Part shown: piece by piece, positions 27,106 to 36,094 of the stretch | Layout of the letters: every line of letters starts with the position of its first letter | Position numbering within the stretch: the first letter of the stretch is position 1 | Assembly (NCBI GenBank): GCA_023433615.1 | Contig: JAEZCJ010000027.1 | Coordinates: forward strand, 1-59,068 | DNA: 59,068 bases | Direction: 5' to 3' | Source: Bacillota bacterium | GTDB taxonomy: Bacteria > Bacillota > Bacilli > Paenibacillales > Paenibacillaceae | Made by a program: the position numbers and the translations under genes | Notes under the pieces: model-generated | Database searches by the model: none | Told to the model about the DNA's origin: nothing | The model's input: the letters and a program-made list of their open reading frames with translations, nothing else

Positions 27106-28155
27106 GTGATCGGCTTGCATCGCAAAGACGTTCATCCATCCCTTAACGACTTCATAGGCAAACAACTCATGCGGGATATTTATACACAAGCAGGTCTGCT
27201 GCTGATACAGTCGGGCACCATTCTCGATCATAAGTATTTGCGGCTCCTGCAAGATCATCGCATCGAATTGTTCGAACGCGATGTACGCGTCGTTGTCAGC
27301 TTCGCGGCCGAGCAGGAGCAGTGCAGAGAAGAGGTCGAGCAGGCGACGCTCAAGGTACAGACCTATTTTGACGAAATCCGTGCTAACCAGAAGGTGCCGA
27401 TCGAGGACATCCGGACGGATGTCATGCCGCACATTGCGCAAGCGGCCGAGCACCCGCATCTGTTCGGGCTGCTCAATAACCTGCAAGCTAAGGATGACTA
27501 TACGTATCGGCACAATATCGGCGTCGGCATTCTGGCGGCGCTGCTGGGCAAGTGGCTCGGCCTCGGAGACGCCGATGTGACGGAGCTGGCGATGGCGGCA
27601 ACGCTGCACGATATCGGGAAGATGCGCATTCCGGTCGAAGTGCTGAACAAGCCCGGACGTCTCACGGACGACGAATTTGCACTGATCAAGAAGCATCCGG
27701 AATTCGGGTACGAGATGCTGCAGACGACATCGGGCGCAACCGAGCGCGATCTGCTGGTCGCCTTGCAGCATCACGAACGACAGGACGGCAGCGGGTACCC
27801 TTACGGCATTCGCGGCGGCGAGATGGATTACTTCAGCAGAATCGTGGCGGTATGCGACGTCTACCACGCGATGTCCAGCAAGCGGTCCTACCACGAGCCA
27901 TCCCCGTTCTACCAAATATTGAACCAAATGGAGAGCAATAAGTTCGGCGAGTTCGATCCGCATATCGTCAATGTGTTCATCGACCGGATGATGAAGATGA
28001 TGGTCGGCAACGAGGTGCTGCTCTCCGACGGCCGTGTAGGCCTGATCGTCATGATCAACACAAGCGAACCGCTCCGCCCGCTCGTCAAAATTGGAAGCGA
28101 ATTCATCGATCTGCGGTACTATCCATCCGTTCAGATCGAGCAAGTGATCGTATAA
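27106..28155 (+). CDS. HD-GYP domain cyclic-di-GMP phosphodiesterase
   Basis: 349 residues. The N-terminal region (about 1-115) resembles the short domain that precedes many HD-GYP proteins. The HD-GYP domain follows, with metal-binding HD at residues 168-169 (LHDIGK) and the HHERQDGSGYP signature from residue 222, both intact, so c-di-GMP hydrolysis to GMP is predicted. A small C-terminal domain (about 300-349) follows. Start GTG 27106 or TTG 27115; both are plausible. Confidence 0.88.
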   Translation: MIGLHRKDVHPSLNDFIGKQLMRDIYTQAGLLLIQSGTILDHKYLRLLQDHRIELFERDVRVVVSFAAEQEQCREEVEQATLKVQTYFDEIRANQKVPIEDIRTDVMPHIAQAAEHPHLFGLLNNLQAKDDYTYRHNIGVGILAALLGKWLGLGDADVTELAMAATLHDIGKMRIPVEVLNKPGRLTDDEFALIKKHPEFGYEMLQTTSGATERDLLVALQHHERQDGSGYPYGIRGGEMDYFSRIVAVCDVYHAMSSKRSYHEPSPFYQILNQMESNKFGEFDPHIVNVFIDRMMKMMVGNEVLLSDGRVGLIVMINTSEPLRPLVKIGSEFIDLRYYPSVQIEQVIV

Positions 28156-28174
28156 ATCGACAGCCATACGCAGC

Positions 28175-28205
28175 AAGCTGCATCCGCCGACGGGTGCAGC
28201 TTATT
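28175..28205 (+). terminator. Terminator of the HD-GYP gene
   Basis: Stem AAGCTGCATCCG / CGGGTGCAGCTT followed by ATT. Confidence 0.55.
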
Positions 28206-28281
28206 CGCGTTCATCGGCGGTCTGCGGCAATCCGGCGTCTGACTGTGATATAATAAAAGGACGGCTAAAAAAGGAAGAGTG

Positions 28282-29859
28282 ATGGAGACGATGGCGTCGA
28301 CGAACCGTTTGGCAGAGGAGCAGACCGATGTTCTGGAGCAACAAATCGGTACCCATGTGTCCAGCGAGCTGCAGCGGGAAGGCTTCGATATGTATCGGGC
28401 TCGGCGCGTATTCGTTACGCAGGTCGTGGAGGGCAATGCCCTCTATGGCGCAGTGAACGGCACGGCCGTATACGCCGTTACGCTAGATGCCGACGACTTC
28501 GCGTACAGCACGTGCACTTGTCCGGACACGGGCTACTGCAGCCACATGGCGGCTGTCTTCTTCCAATATCGCGAATCGGCCGGCGACGATCCTGCCGGCA
28601 TCATGCAGCGGATGGCGGCCGACGAGGAGCGCGCGCTCGGACACCCGGACCGGCGCGGAGCGGAGCTCGGCATCGAGGACGGTCCGGCTGACTGGTTGGA
28701 TTGGTTCGAACGGAAGCATGGGCAGGTCTGGAAGCAATGCAGACATTCCTTGCACCCGCTGCAGCCGGTTCTTCAGGAATTGAAGGGCAAAGCGAGGGAA
28801 TGGCCGAAGCGCATGCAGCGCCTCCACTGGCTGACCGCGATTGCCTTCGTGCTGGAACAAGTAGAACGCGCTTATGCTTCTACCGATTCCTATAACCGCT
28901 ATTATTATGAAATGTCGTTCACGCGCGCCGTTGAGCCATGGATCGCGCATGGGAATGAGCTGGTTGCCGAGCTTGAGCCGGAGCGGCTGTCAAGCCGCGA
29001 ACGGGAATGGCTAGCGCATCTGAACGAACAACTGAGGAACGCCTCCATGAACGAGAGCTTCCTCTTGCTGCGATGGGATCACCTCTACCATGCGTTATGG
29101 GAGAGGCTGGCGGCTCACGAACAATGGCGGCAGCTCGAACGCGCCGCATTGGACCGACTGTTGGAAGCTTCCGCCGGTAACGACCGGGCCATGCATGCGC
29201 TGTATGCCGCGAGGGCCTATTTGGATTATCGCGAAGGAAGGCATGACCGAGCAGCCGAAGCGCTGGCGCGAACGCCGTTCGAACGCAATAGCGCGCTTGT
29301 GTACGCCATGGCGGAGCAATGCCTGATCGCGGAAGATGCCGAAGCGCTGGAGCTGTGGATGCTCTTCCTCCGCGATCGCCTGTCCGATTGCCGCAACGCC
29401 GCCATTCTTCGTCCCTACCTGAAGCTGTGCAGAGCGGCCGATGAGAAGCAGCCGGATCGTTCGATATGGATCGAGCTGATGGAGCAGCATCTGCCCTATT
29501 CCTACCCCGAACTGGCCGTGCATTGGTTCGAGAGAAGAGCCTACGACAGATGGGCGGACTTGCTGCTCTTGATCGGGATCCGCCCGGATGACATTGACCC
29601 GCAGAATTTGCGTACAGCTGCCAAGAGTCGGCCGGAGCTGTTGATTCCGATCTTCCACCAAGCGATCGATGAAGCGATACAATCCCGTAACCGGACCGGA
29701 TACAGAGCGGCCATCAAGCACTTGAAGCGGCTCGAAATATTGTATCAGGCTGCGGGACGGACGGCGGTCTGGCAGCGTTATCTGCGCGAGTTCAACGGCA
29801 AATACGTCCGTCTGCGGGCGCTGCAGGAAGAACTAAGAAGAGGGAAGTTGATGCCATGA
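28282..29859 (+). CDS. SWIM zinc-finger protein
   Basis: 525 residues. A SWIM finger near residue 76 shows the CxC...CxH pattern (CTCPDTGYCSH). The rest is a long helical region with repeated Trp/Leu/Ala helices and no catalytic motif. SWIM proteins bind DNA or partner proteins and in Firmicutes are often encoded directly before a SNF2 helicase, as here (4-bp overlap). They probably form a complex that remodels or repairs nucleoprotein, but the role is not established. Start at ATG 28282 with AGGAAGAG upstream; GTG 28279 is also possible. An extended -10 (TGATATAAT) lies about 30 bp upstream. Confidence 0.85.
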   Translation: METMASTNRLAEEQTDVLEQQIGTHVSSELQREGFDMYRARRVFVTQVVEGNALYGAVNGTAVYAVTLDADDFAYSTCTCPDTGYCSHMAAVFFQYRESAGDDPAGIMQRMAADEERALGHPDRRGAELGIEDGPADWLDWFERKHGQVWKQCRHSLHPLQPVLQELKGKAREWPKRMQRLHWLTAIAFVLEQVERAYASTDSYNRYYYEMSFTRAVEPWIAHGNELVAELEPERLSSREREWLAHLNEQLRNASMNESFLLLRWDHLYHALWERLAAHEQWRQLERAALDRLLEASAGNDRAMHALYAARAYLDYREGRHDRAAEALARTPFERNSALVYAMAEQCLIAEDAEALELWMLFLRDRLSDCRNAAILRPYLKLCRAADEKQPDRSIWIELMEQHLPYSYPELAVHWFERRAYDRWADLLLLIGIRPDDIDPQNLRTAAKSRPELLIPIFHQAIDEAIQSRNRTGYRAAIKHLKRLEILYQAAGRTAVWQRYLREFNGKYVRLRALQEELRRGKLMP

Positions 29860-32843
29860 ACGGTTCGGGAACAGCGCCGTTAGGCACGCAAATCGGAGAA
29901 CTGGATGCCGAATGGCTGCCTGGCGAAGGCTTATGGCTGCATGCGCCGGAATGGGCCGGTACCGTGAATCGCTTGAAGAGCATGCTGTTCGGCTGGCATG
30001 TCGGTTCATGGTACGGCGAGAAGGCGGTGAAGCACGTTCGCGGACACGCGGAGGGCGTGCTGCTGCCTGCCATGATCGCGATCGACTATATGGCTGCGCC
30101 TATGCCGGTGCGATTGCTCGAGTACAGCTGGAGTCCCCGCGCCGCCGTCATTCGGCGTGCTGCCGCGTGGATCCATCATGCCGTGAGAGCAGGCTGGTAT
30201 GCGCCAGACCTGCTCGGCTGGTCGCAGCGGCAGCGAACTTGGAAGGTCGCGATACCGGATCAAGCGGCCGGGGCAGCGGAACAATGGAAGCAGCTGCGGC
30301 GCGATGCCGAAGCATGCGGAACGATGGATCTGGACAGCTGGCTGTCCGATGCGATCGAAGAAATCGCGGCACAGGATGCCGAGGCGGCGGATGCGCTGCG
30401 TCTGTTATTGCTTCGTTCGGGGGCCGATCTGTCGGCGATGGCAGCGAGCGATGAAGGCGACTGGCTGATCGCGATCGGCTGGACGCCGGACGATACCCCG
30501 TTCCGCATCGCATTGCAGCTGATCGAGCCGACAACGTCAGCGGACGCGAAGGAGGGGAAGGGTTGGCGGCTTGCAGCCGTACTTCGCGGCCGTACCGAAC
30601 AGGATATGACGCTGCGGCTGGGCTGCGGCGAGGACGGCAGATGGAAGCTGGAGGATGGCGCGGCATCCGTGCCGGTGACATGGCTGCCTTGGCTGGGCAG
30701 CAAGCTACAGCGAGAACAAGCGAAGTGGCTGTCCGTGCTGCCCGAGCTTAAGGACCTGCCGCATGAGCAAGCGGAGGCGGAATCGGATTCCGCAGCCGCA
30801 GTCGACTCGCAGCCCGATCTCGGGCTCGCCGGCATTCGGCTCGCGATCTCGGAGCAGGAAGCCTGGCACATCCTGCAGGAAGGAAGCGTTCGTCTCCTGC
30901 AGGCAGGCTGTCCGGTTATCCTGCCGGGCTGGTGGGAAGCGGCGAGAACGCGGAGGCTGCGGATTAAGGCAAAGGTCAAAACGTCGGTCGGCGCTTCCGA
31001 GGAGCCGATGTTCGGCTTGGATCAGATCGTGCAATTCGATTGGAAGCTGGCGGTCGGCGATATCGACTTGTCGGAGGCCGAATTCTCGAAGCTTGCCGCG
31101 GACAATCGGCGGCTTCTGCATATCGGCGGCGAGTGGGTGCATCTGGACCCCGGCGACGTGAAGCTGATCCGCGATTGGATGAAGAAGAGAGGCAAGTCCA
31201 AGGGCTTGTCCTTCCGCGACGTGCTGGAATGGCATCTTCGAGGCGGCATCGCGTTAGGCGAGGACGAGGAGGATCCGACTGCTGGGCCGCTCGCGCATAT
31301 CGAGCTGAACGATCATCTGACGGCCTGGCTGGAGAGACTGCAGAATATCGGGGCGATACCGCCTGTCGAGAAGCCGGCCGGATTCTTGGGCGAGCTGCGG
31401 CCCTACCAGCTCGAGGGCATCTCATGGCTGGCATTCCTGCGGCAGTTCGGACTCGGCGGCTGCCTGGCAGACGATATGGGACTGGGGAAGACGATTCAAT
31501 ATACCGGCTACCTGCTGCATGTGAAGGCGCAGGAGGGCGGCTCGAGCATGCCGTCGCTGCTCATCTGCCCGACCTCGGTCATCGGCAACTGGGAGAAGGA
31601 GCTCGAACGATTCGCCCCGGAACTGAACGTCTACCTGCATTACGGCCCTCGCCGCGTGAAGGGCGAAGCGTTCGCGTCGGCCGTGCAGGGCGCGGATATC
31701 GTCATTACATCCTATGCGCTGACGCCGCTGGACGAAGAAGAGCTATCCGGCGTCATGTGGAACTCGCTGTGCCTGGATGAAGCGCAGAATATCAAGAACG
31801 TCTATACCAAACAGACTGCCGCGATCCGCAGGCTGCACGGCAGGCACCGGATTGCCCTGACAGGCACCCCCATGGAGAATCGCTTGACGGAGCTGTGGTC
31901 GATCCATGATTTTATCAACCCCGGCTATCTTGGCACGCTGGGCGAGTTCCGCAGGGAAGTCGTGCTGCCGATCGAGAAGTCGAGGGACGAGAAGCAGATC
32001 GCCCAACTGCAGCAATGGGTGAAGCCGTTCATGCTCCGAAGGCTGAAGAAAGATCCGGCAATCCAGCTGGCGCTGCCAGAGAAGAACGAACAACGCATGT
32101 TCGTCTCCCTGACGGCCGAGCAGGCTGCGCTCTACGAACAGACCGTCAGCGAGCTGCTGGATGGGCTCGGCGATCTTACGCCGATGAAGCGGCGCGGGCT
32201 GATTCTCGCGGCGTTGACCAAGCTGAAACAGTTATGCGACCATCCGTTGCTCCTACTCGGGGAAGGCACGCGCGGCGCCGGATCCTGGCAGACGGAGCGT
32301 TCGGGGAAGCTGGTCCGGCTGCTGGAGATGGTGGACGAAATCGCCGCGGAAGGCGAACGCTGCCTTATCTTCACGCAGTTCATCGGTGCAGGCGAGCTGA
32401 TCAAGGCGAAGCTGGAGAAGCGGCTTGGCATGCCCGTGCCTTACCTGCACGGAGGCGTCGCGAAGGCGGATCGGGACGCGATGATCGCGGCATTCCAGGA
32501 TCCGGGGCAGCCGGCCTGCGCTTTCGTGCTGTCGCTCAAGGCAGGCGGCACGGGGTTGAATCTGACAGCCGCGAACCATGTTTTTCACTTCGACCGTTGG
32601 TGGAATCCCGCCGTGGAGAATCAGGCGACCGACAGAGCGTTCCGGATCGGGCAGACGAAGAATGTGCAGGTGCACAAGTTCGTCACGATCGGAACGCTCG
32701 AAGAGCGGATCGACGATATGATCACGCGTAAGCACGCGCTCAGCGAACAGGTCGTCGGACAGTCGGAGGGCTGGATTACGGAGCTGGACCAAGACGAGCT
32801 GCGCGCGCTGTTCACGCTCCGCAAGTCGTGGGCGCATAGCTAA
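29856..32843 (+). CDS. SNF2-family helicase/ATPase
   Basis: 995 residues. An N-terminal ~480-residue bacterial SNF2-associated region is followed by a two-lobe SNF2 motor. Walker A is DDMGLGKT from residue 539, motif II DEAQ from 641, motif III region ALTGTPMENRLTELWSI, and C-lobe motifs SLKAGGTGLNLTAA and DRAFRIGQTKNVQVHKFVTI. It is an ATP-driven double-stranded DNA translocase. The start overlaps the SWIM gene stop (ATGA), so the two are made together. Confidence 0.93.
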   Translation: MNGSGTAPLGTQIGELDAEWLPGEGLWLHAPEWAGTVNRLKSMLFGWHVGSWYGEKAVKHVRGHAEGVLLPAMIAIDYMAAPMPVRLLEYSWSPRAAVIRRAAAWIHHAVRAGWYAPDLLGWSQRQRTWKVAIPDQAAGAAEQWKQLRRDAEACGTMDLDSWLSDAIEEIAAQDAEAADALRLLLLRSGADLSAMAASDEGDWLIAIGWTPDDTPFRIALQLIEPTTSADAKEGKGWRLAAVLRGRTEQDMTLRLGCGEDGRWKLEDGAASVPVTWLPWLGSKLQREQAKWLSVLPELKDLPHEQAEAESDSAAAVDSQPDLGLAGIRLAISEQEAWHILQEGSVRLLQAGCPVILPGWWEAARTRRLRIKAKVKTSVGASEEPMFGLDQIVQFDWKLAVGDIDLSEAEFSKLAADNRRLLHIGGEWVHLDPGDVKLIRDWMKKRGKSKGLSFRDVLEWHLRGGIALGEDEEDPTAGPLAHIELNDHLTAWLERLQNIGAIPPVEKPAGFLGELRPYQLEGISWLAFLRQFGLGGCLADDMGLGKTIQYTGYLLHVKAQEGGSSMPSLLICPTSVIGNWEKELERFAPELNVYLHYGPRRVKGEAFASAVQGADIVITSYALTPLDEEELSGVMWNSLCLDEAQNIKNVYTKQTAAIRRLHGRHRIALTGTPMENRLTELWSIHDFINPGYLGTLGEFRREVVLPIEKSRDEKQIAQLQQWVKPFMLRRLKKDPAIQLALPEKNEQRMFVSLTAEQAALYEQTVSELLDGLGDLTPMKRRGLILAALTKLKQLCDHPLLLLGEGTRGAGSWQTERSGKLVRLLEMVDEIAAEGERCLIFTQFIGAGELIKAKLEKRLGMPVPYLHGGVAKADRDAMIAAFQDPGQPACAFVLSLKAGGTGLNLTAANHVFHFDRWWNPAVENQATDRAFRIGQTKNVQVHKFVTIGTLEERIDDMITRKHALSEQVVGQSEGWITELDQDELRALFTLRKSWAHS

Positions 32844-32883
32844 CAGCTAACGAAATAGGCAGGATGAGCAGGGAGGTGGCATT

Positions 32884-33075
32884 CTGAAGTCGATAGAACC
32901 GGATCAGACCGATGACCGATTGCCGCCGGTCCATCCTAGAATGGCGGGCCGGACCACGGCGCCAAGCGCTGCCGAGCAGGTGCCGGAGCCGGACGCGATC
33001 CGGCCGGAGTCGAGCCCGGAATGGCGGGAGCTGTTCAAGCATATACGCCGGGCCGTGGATCGGCTGCGCGAATAG
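32884..33075 (+). CDS. Small protein with non-AUG start after the SNF2 gene
   Basis: About 63 residues, no known family. The frame has strong GC-rich third positions and ends in SSPEWRELFKHIRRAVDRLRE. A very good ribosome site (AGGGAGGTGG, 32869-32878) is followed 5 nt later by CTG at 32884 or 2 nt later by ATT at 32881; the only in-frame ATG (32941) has no site. A rare start codon is therefore likely. It sits 40 bp after the helicase gene and before a terminator, so it probably belongs to that operon. Confidence 0.55.
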   Translation: MKSIEPDQTDDRLPPVHPRMAGRTTAPSAAEQVPEPDAIRPESSPEWRELFKHIRRAVDRLRE

Positions 33076-33117
33076 TTGTTTACGGGCCGGGAGAGCAGGT
33101 CGCCGCCAAGCACGCAC

Positions 33118-33152
33118 AAGAACCCGTTAAGCCTCGCGCTTAACGGGTTCTT
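33118..33152 (+). terminator. Terminator of the SWIM-SNF2 operon
   Basis: Perfect 14-bp stem AAGAACCCGTTAAG / CTTAACGGGTTCTT with a 7-nt loop. The T tract lies within the stem, so strength is uncertain. Confidence 0.6.
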
Positions 33153-33159
33153 AAAGGTG

Positions 33160-33412
33160 CACATACGGGGCGTGTATAAGATAGTGTAATATGTTACCGC
33201 TAATTCCGCTCCAATAACTGATTTCATCCAAATAGATGAATTCCCTACCACTAATTCTCAGGAATATGACAAATATGGCGTATCCTTCGGAATTAGTGGT
33301 ACTTATATACGCTAACCATTGGGGGAGAGAGAGCAGGCTCGAATTAGATGTACGAATTCCCGCTAATACAACTGGCGGAAGTTGACCCGGAGGGGGCAAC
33401 TCTCACCGTTCC
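33160..33412. other. AT-rich non-coding segment with inverted repeat
   Basis: No gene is seen. The segment is markedly AT-richer than its surroundings. It contains a perfect 12-bp inverted repeat TACCACTAATTC (33246-33257) / GAATTAGTGGTA (33290-33301) with a 32-nt loop, and related words such as ACCGCTAATTCCGC (about 33203) and CCCGCTAATAC (about 33360). It may be a mobile or repetitive non-coding element. Confidence 0.5.
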
Positions 33413-33681
33413 GTTGCGGCTCTCGAACCGAATGCGGCTTCCTGACGCCAACCCCGGCCGTGACGCGTTAGGCCTTGCGGACCTGCAGCCGACAGCGCGT
33501 CAAGCCTCCTACCGCCGCCCTCACGCCAATCCAACCGCTGCGCTAACGCCAACCGCCGCCGTTGCGGCTCTCGAACCGAATGCGGCTTCCCCGTCGACAA
33601 TCCCGGCCGTGACGCGTTAGGCCTTGCGGACCTGCAGCCGACAGCGCGTCAAGCATCCTACTGCCGCCCTCACGCCAACCG
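33413..33681. repeat. 148-bp imperfect tandem repeat, two units
   Basis: Unit 1 starts at 33413 and unit 2 at 33561, both with GTTGCGGCTCTCGAACCGAA. They share GGCCGTGACGCGTTAGGCCT and CAGCCGACAGCGCGTCAAGC; unit 2 is cut short near 33681. The CCGACAGCGCGTCAAGC part resembles the 3' end of the adjacent nucleotidase gene (CCGACAGCTCGTCAAGC, about 33717-33733), as if copied from it. No convincing gene lies in the repeat. Confidence 0.8.
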
Positions 33682-33702
33682 CTGCCCTCGACCCAGTACC
33701 CC

Positions 33703-34320
33703 TTACGGCTCCTCGGCCGACAGCTCGTCAAGCGTCTTGCCGAAGCTCGGCGCCATGTGCGACAGGAACCATTCGACCTCCGGCATCGCGAGCAGCGCGA
33801 GCGATTGCTCGGTCTGGCCCTTCGCGACGGCGAATTCCCGATTGCCGGAAGACAGTTCGGATACGCACTTCAAGTAGGCATCGAGCAGGTCGGCTGCCTT
33901 GAGATATTTGAACAGCGTGCGTTCTTCCTCCGTCGGCTCGCCTGCCTGATGCGACTTGGCTTCCAAGAGCGGCGCGTAAGCGCCCTTGAGCGGCTCCGGT
34001 ACCATGCCGAGCAGCCGGTCGGCCGCCATGGCCTCGATCTCGCGAAAGCTCGCCAGCATCTTCGGATTGTGGTGCTTGACCGGTGTGGGGATATCGCCGG
34101 TGAACACCTCGGTCGCGTCATGGAACAGCGCCATGCTGACGACGCGATCGGCGTTCAATTGCTTGCCGTATAGCCGGTTGCCGATCTCGCACAGCATGTG
34201 CGCGAGCAGGGCGACATGATAGGAATGCTCGGCAACGCTCTCTCGCGTCGTGTTGCGCATGAGGCTCCACCGTTCAATGTAACGTAGCCTGTACATATAA
34301 GCGAAGAAATGACTTCCCAT
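33703..34320 (-). CDS. HD-domain 5'-deoxynucleotidase, YfbR-like
   Basis: 205 residues, the YfbR length. Metal ligands: His in EHSYHVALLAHML, the HD pair in MALFHDATEVFTGDIPTP, and a later Asp in AADLLDAYL. The TGDIPTPVKHHNP stretch is the group's signature. YfbR removes the 5'-phosphate from deoxynucleoside monophosphates in the cytoplasm. Ribosome site GAGAGGAG before ATG 34320. The tandem repeat lies just past its stop. Confidence 0.88.
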   Translation of the reverse strand: MGSHFFAYMYRLRYIERWSLMRNTTRESVAEHSYHVALLAHMLCEIGNRLYGKQLNADRVVSMALFHDATEVFTGDIPTPVKHHNPKMLASFREIEAMAADRLLGMVPEPLKGAYAPLLEAKSHQAGEPTEEERTLFKYLKAADLLDAYLKCVSELSSGNREFAVAKGQTEQSLALLAMPEVEWFLSHMAPSFGKTLDELSAEEP

Positions 34321-34444
34321 TGCGCCAACTCCTCTCCGGTGTTCTCGATCTCGCGCGTTAACGCGTCGTTCTTATCCATCTATGTTATCATATCGCCGAA
34401 CAGGAGGATATTGGGTCCGGCTTGCTCGGAATGTCGGATTTTTT

Positions 34445-34473
34445 TTGACCGGAGGTGAACGCTCCATTATTAT
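34445..34473 (+). promoter_or_regulatory. Sigma-A promoter of the fumarase gene
   Basis: TTGACC (34445-34450), 17-bp spacer, TATTAT (34468-34473). The ATG at 34534 follows 61 bp later. Confidence 0.65.
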
Positions 34474-34533
34474 AGTAATATAGGTTGAATTCGAAATCAT
34501 CGAAGCGTTCATGAGAGGAGAACCCTTACCGAT

Positions 34534-36093
34534 ATGCAGAACTTTGAGCAAAGCGTCTATCAATTGATCGTCGAAACGTCCACGAACCTTCCCGGGGATG
34601 TCCGCCAGGCTATTCGAGCAGCCCAGGAGGCAGAAGACCGCGCCACGCGCGCCGGCCTGTCCTTGTCCACGATCGCGAACAATATCGAAATGGCGGAATG
34701 CAACGTCTCGCCGATCTGCCAGGATACAGGCATGCCCACATTCATCGTGCACACGCCGGTCGGCGCGAATCAGATCGCGATGAAGCAGCAGATTCGCAGC
34801 GCGATCGCGCGCGCGACGAAGGACGGCAAGCTCCGCACGAACTCCGTCGACTCGCTGACGGGATCGAATACGGGGGACAACCTGGGTCCGGGCACGCCCG
34901 TTATCCACTTCGAACAATGGGAGAAGGACGAGATCGACGTTCGTCTGATCCTGAAGGGCGGCGGCTGCGAGAACAAGAATATCCAGTACAGCCTGCCTAT
35001 GGAGATCGAAGGCCTCGGCAAGGCCGGCCGCGATCTCGACGGCATCCGCAAGTGCATCATGCACGCCGTCTATCAAGCGCAAGGACAAGGCTGCAGCGCC
35101 GGCTTCATCGGAGTCGGCATCGGCGGCGACCGTACGACCGGCTATGAGCTTGCGAAGCAGCAGCTGTTCCGCCGCGTCGACGATACGAACGCGATTCCTG
35201 AGCTTCAGCAGCTGGAAGAATACGTGATGGACAATGCCAACAAGCTGGGCATCGGCACGATGGGCTTCGGCGGGCAAGTGACGCTGCTCGGCTGCAAGGT
35301 CGGCGTCATGAATCGGCTGCCGGCGAGCTTCTTCGTCTCCGTCGCGTACAATTGCTGGGCGTACCGCCGCCAAGGCGTATTGCTCGACGCGAGGACCGGC
35401 GATATCCAAGAATGGCTGTATCCGGCCGGCAGCGAGGTGTCGATGAAGCTGTCCGAAGCGGAGCAAGCCGAGCAGGCTGCGTTAGCGGCTGCCGCAGACA
35501 GCAGCTCGGAGCGCCGCGAAGTCAGACTGCAGATGCCGCTGACCGAGGAGCAGGTGCGTTCGCTTCGCGTAGGCGACATCGTCATCCTCGACGGCGAGAT
35601 GCATACCGGCCGCGATGCGCTGCACAGCCATCTGATGAACCATGATTCGCCGGTCGATCTGAACGGCGCCGTCATCTACCACTGCGGTCCGGTCATGATG
35701 AAGGATGAGAACGGCTGGCGCGTAACGGCTGCCGGTCCGACGACGAGCATACGCGAGGAGCCTTACCAAGGCGATATCATTAAGAAGTTCGGCATTCGCG
35801 CGGTCATCGGCAAGGGCGGCATGGGCGCCAAGACGCTCGCCGCGCTGCAAGAGCACGGTGCGGTTTATTTGAATGCCATAGGCGGCGCCGCGCAATATTA
35901 CGCGGAATGCTTCAAGAAGGTGAACGGCGTCGACTTCATGGAATTCGGCATTCCGGAAGCGATGTGGCATCTCGAGACGGAAGGCTTCGCCGCGATCGTC
36001 ACGATGGATGCGCACGGCAACAGCCTGCATGCGGAAGTCGAGCAAGACTCGCGCGCGAAGCTTGCGCAGTTCCGCGAGCCGGTATTCAAGTAG
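34534..36093 (+). CDS. Class I fumarate hydratase (iron-sulfur, single chain)
   Basis: 519 residues with the alpha and beta domains fused in one chain, as in FumA/FumB. Candidate [4Fe-4S] cysteines are in SPICQDTGMP (about residue 67), CENKNIQ and LLGCKVG. The beta domain shows GRDALHSHL, YHCGPVM, GPTTSIREEPYQGDIIKKFG and IGKGGMG. It converts fumarate to malate in the cytoplasm; tartrate dehydratase-like activity cannot be excluded. Ribosome site GAGAGGAG. Confidence 0.92.
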   Translation: MQNFEQSVYQLIVETSTNLPGDVRQAIRAAQEAEDRATRAGLSLSTIANNIEMAECNVSPICQDTGMPTFIVHTPVGANQIAMKQQIRSAIARATKDGKLRTNSVDSLTGSNTGDNLGPGTPVIHFEQWEKDEIDVRLILKGGGCENKNIQYSLPMEIEGLGKAGRDLDGIRKCIMHAVYQAQGQGCSAGFIGVGIGGDRTTGYELAKQQLFRRVDDTNAIPELQQLEEYVMDNANKLGIGTMGFGGQVTLLGCKVGVMNRLPASFFVSVAYNCWAYRRQGVLLDARTGDIQEWLYPAGSEVSMKLSEAEQAEQAALAAAADSSSERREVRLQMPLTEEQVRSLRVGDIVILDGEMHTGRDALHSHLMNHDSPVDLNGAVIYHCGPVMMKDENGWRVTAAGPTTSIREEPYQGDIIKKFGIRAVIGKGGMGAKTLAALQEHGAVYLNAIGGAAQYYAECFKKVNGVDFMEFGIPEAMWHLETEGFAAIVTMDAHGNSLHAEVEQDSRAKLAQFREPVFK

Positions 36094-36094
36094 C

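Noticed and set aside
33160..33681. CRISPR array
   Set aside because: Only two long units of 148 bp with no short regular spacers and no cas genes.
33403..33731. Two short - strand frames over the tandem repeat
   Set aside because: They differ only by the repeat itself and have no start signals; the similarity to the nucleotidase C-terminus is better explained by sequence duplication than by a gene.
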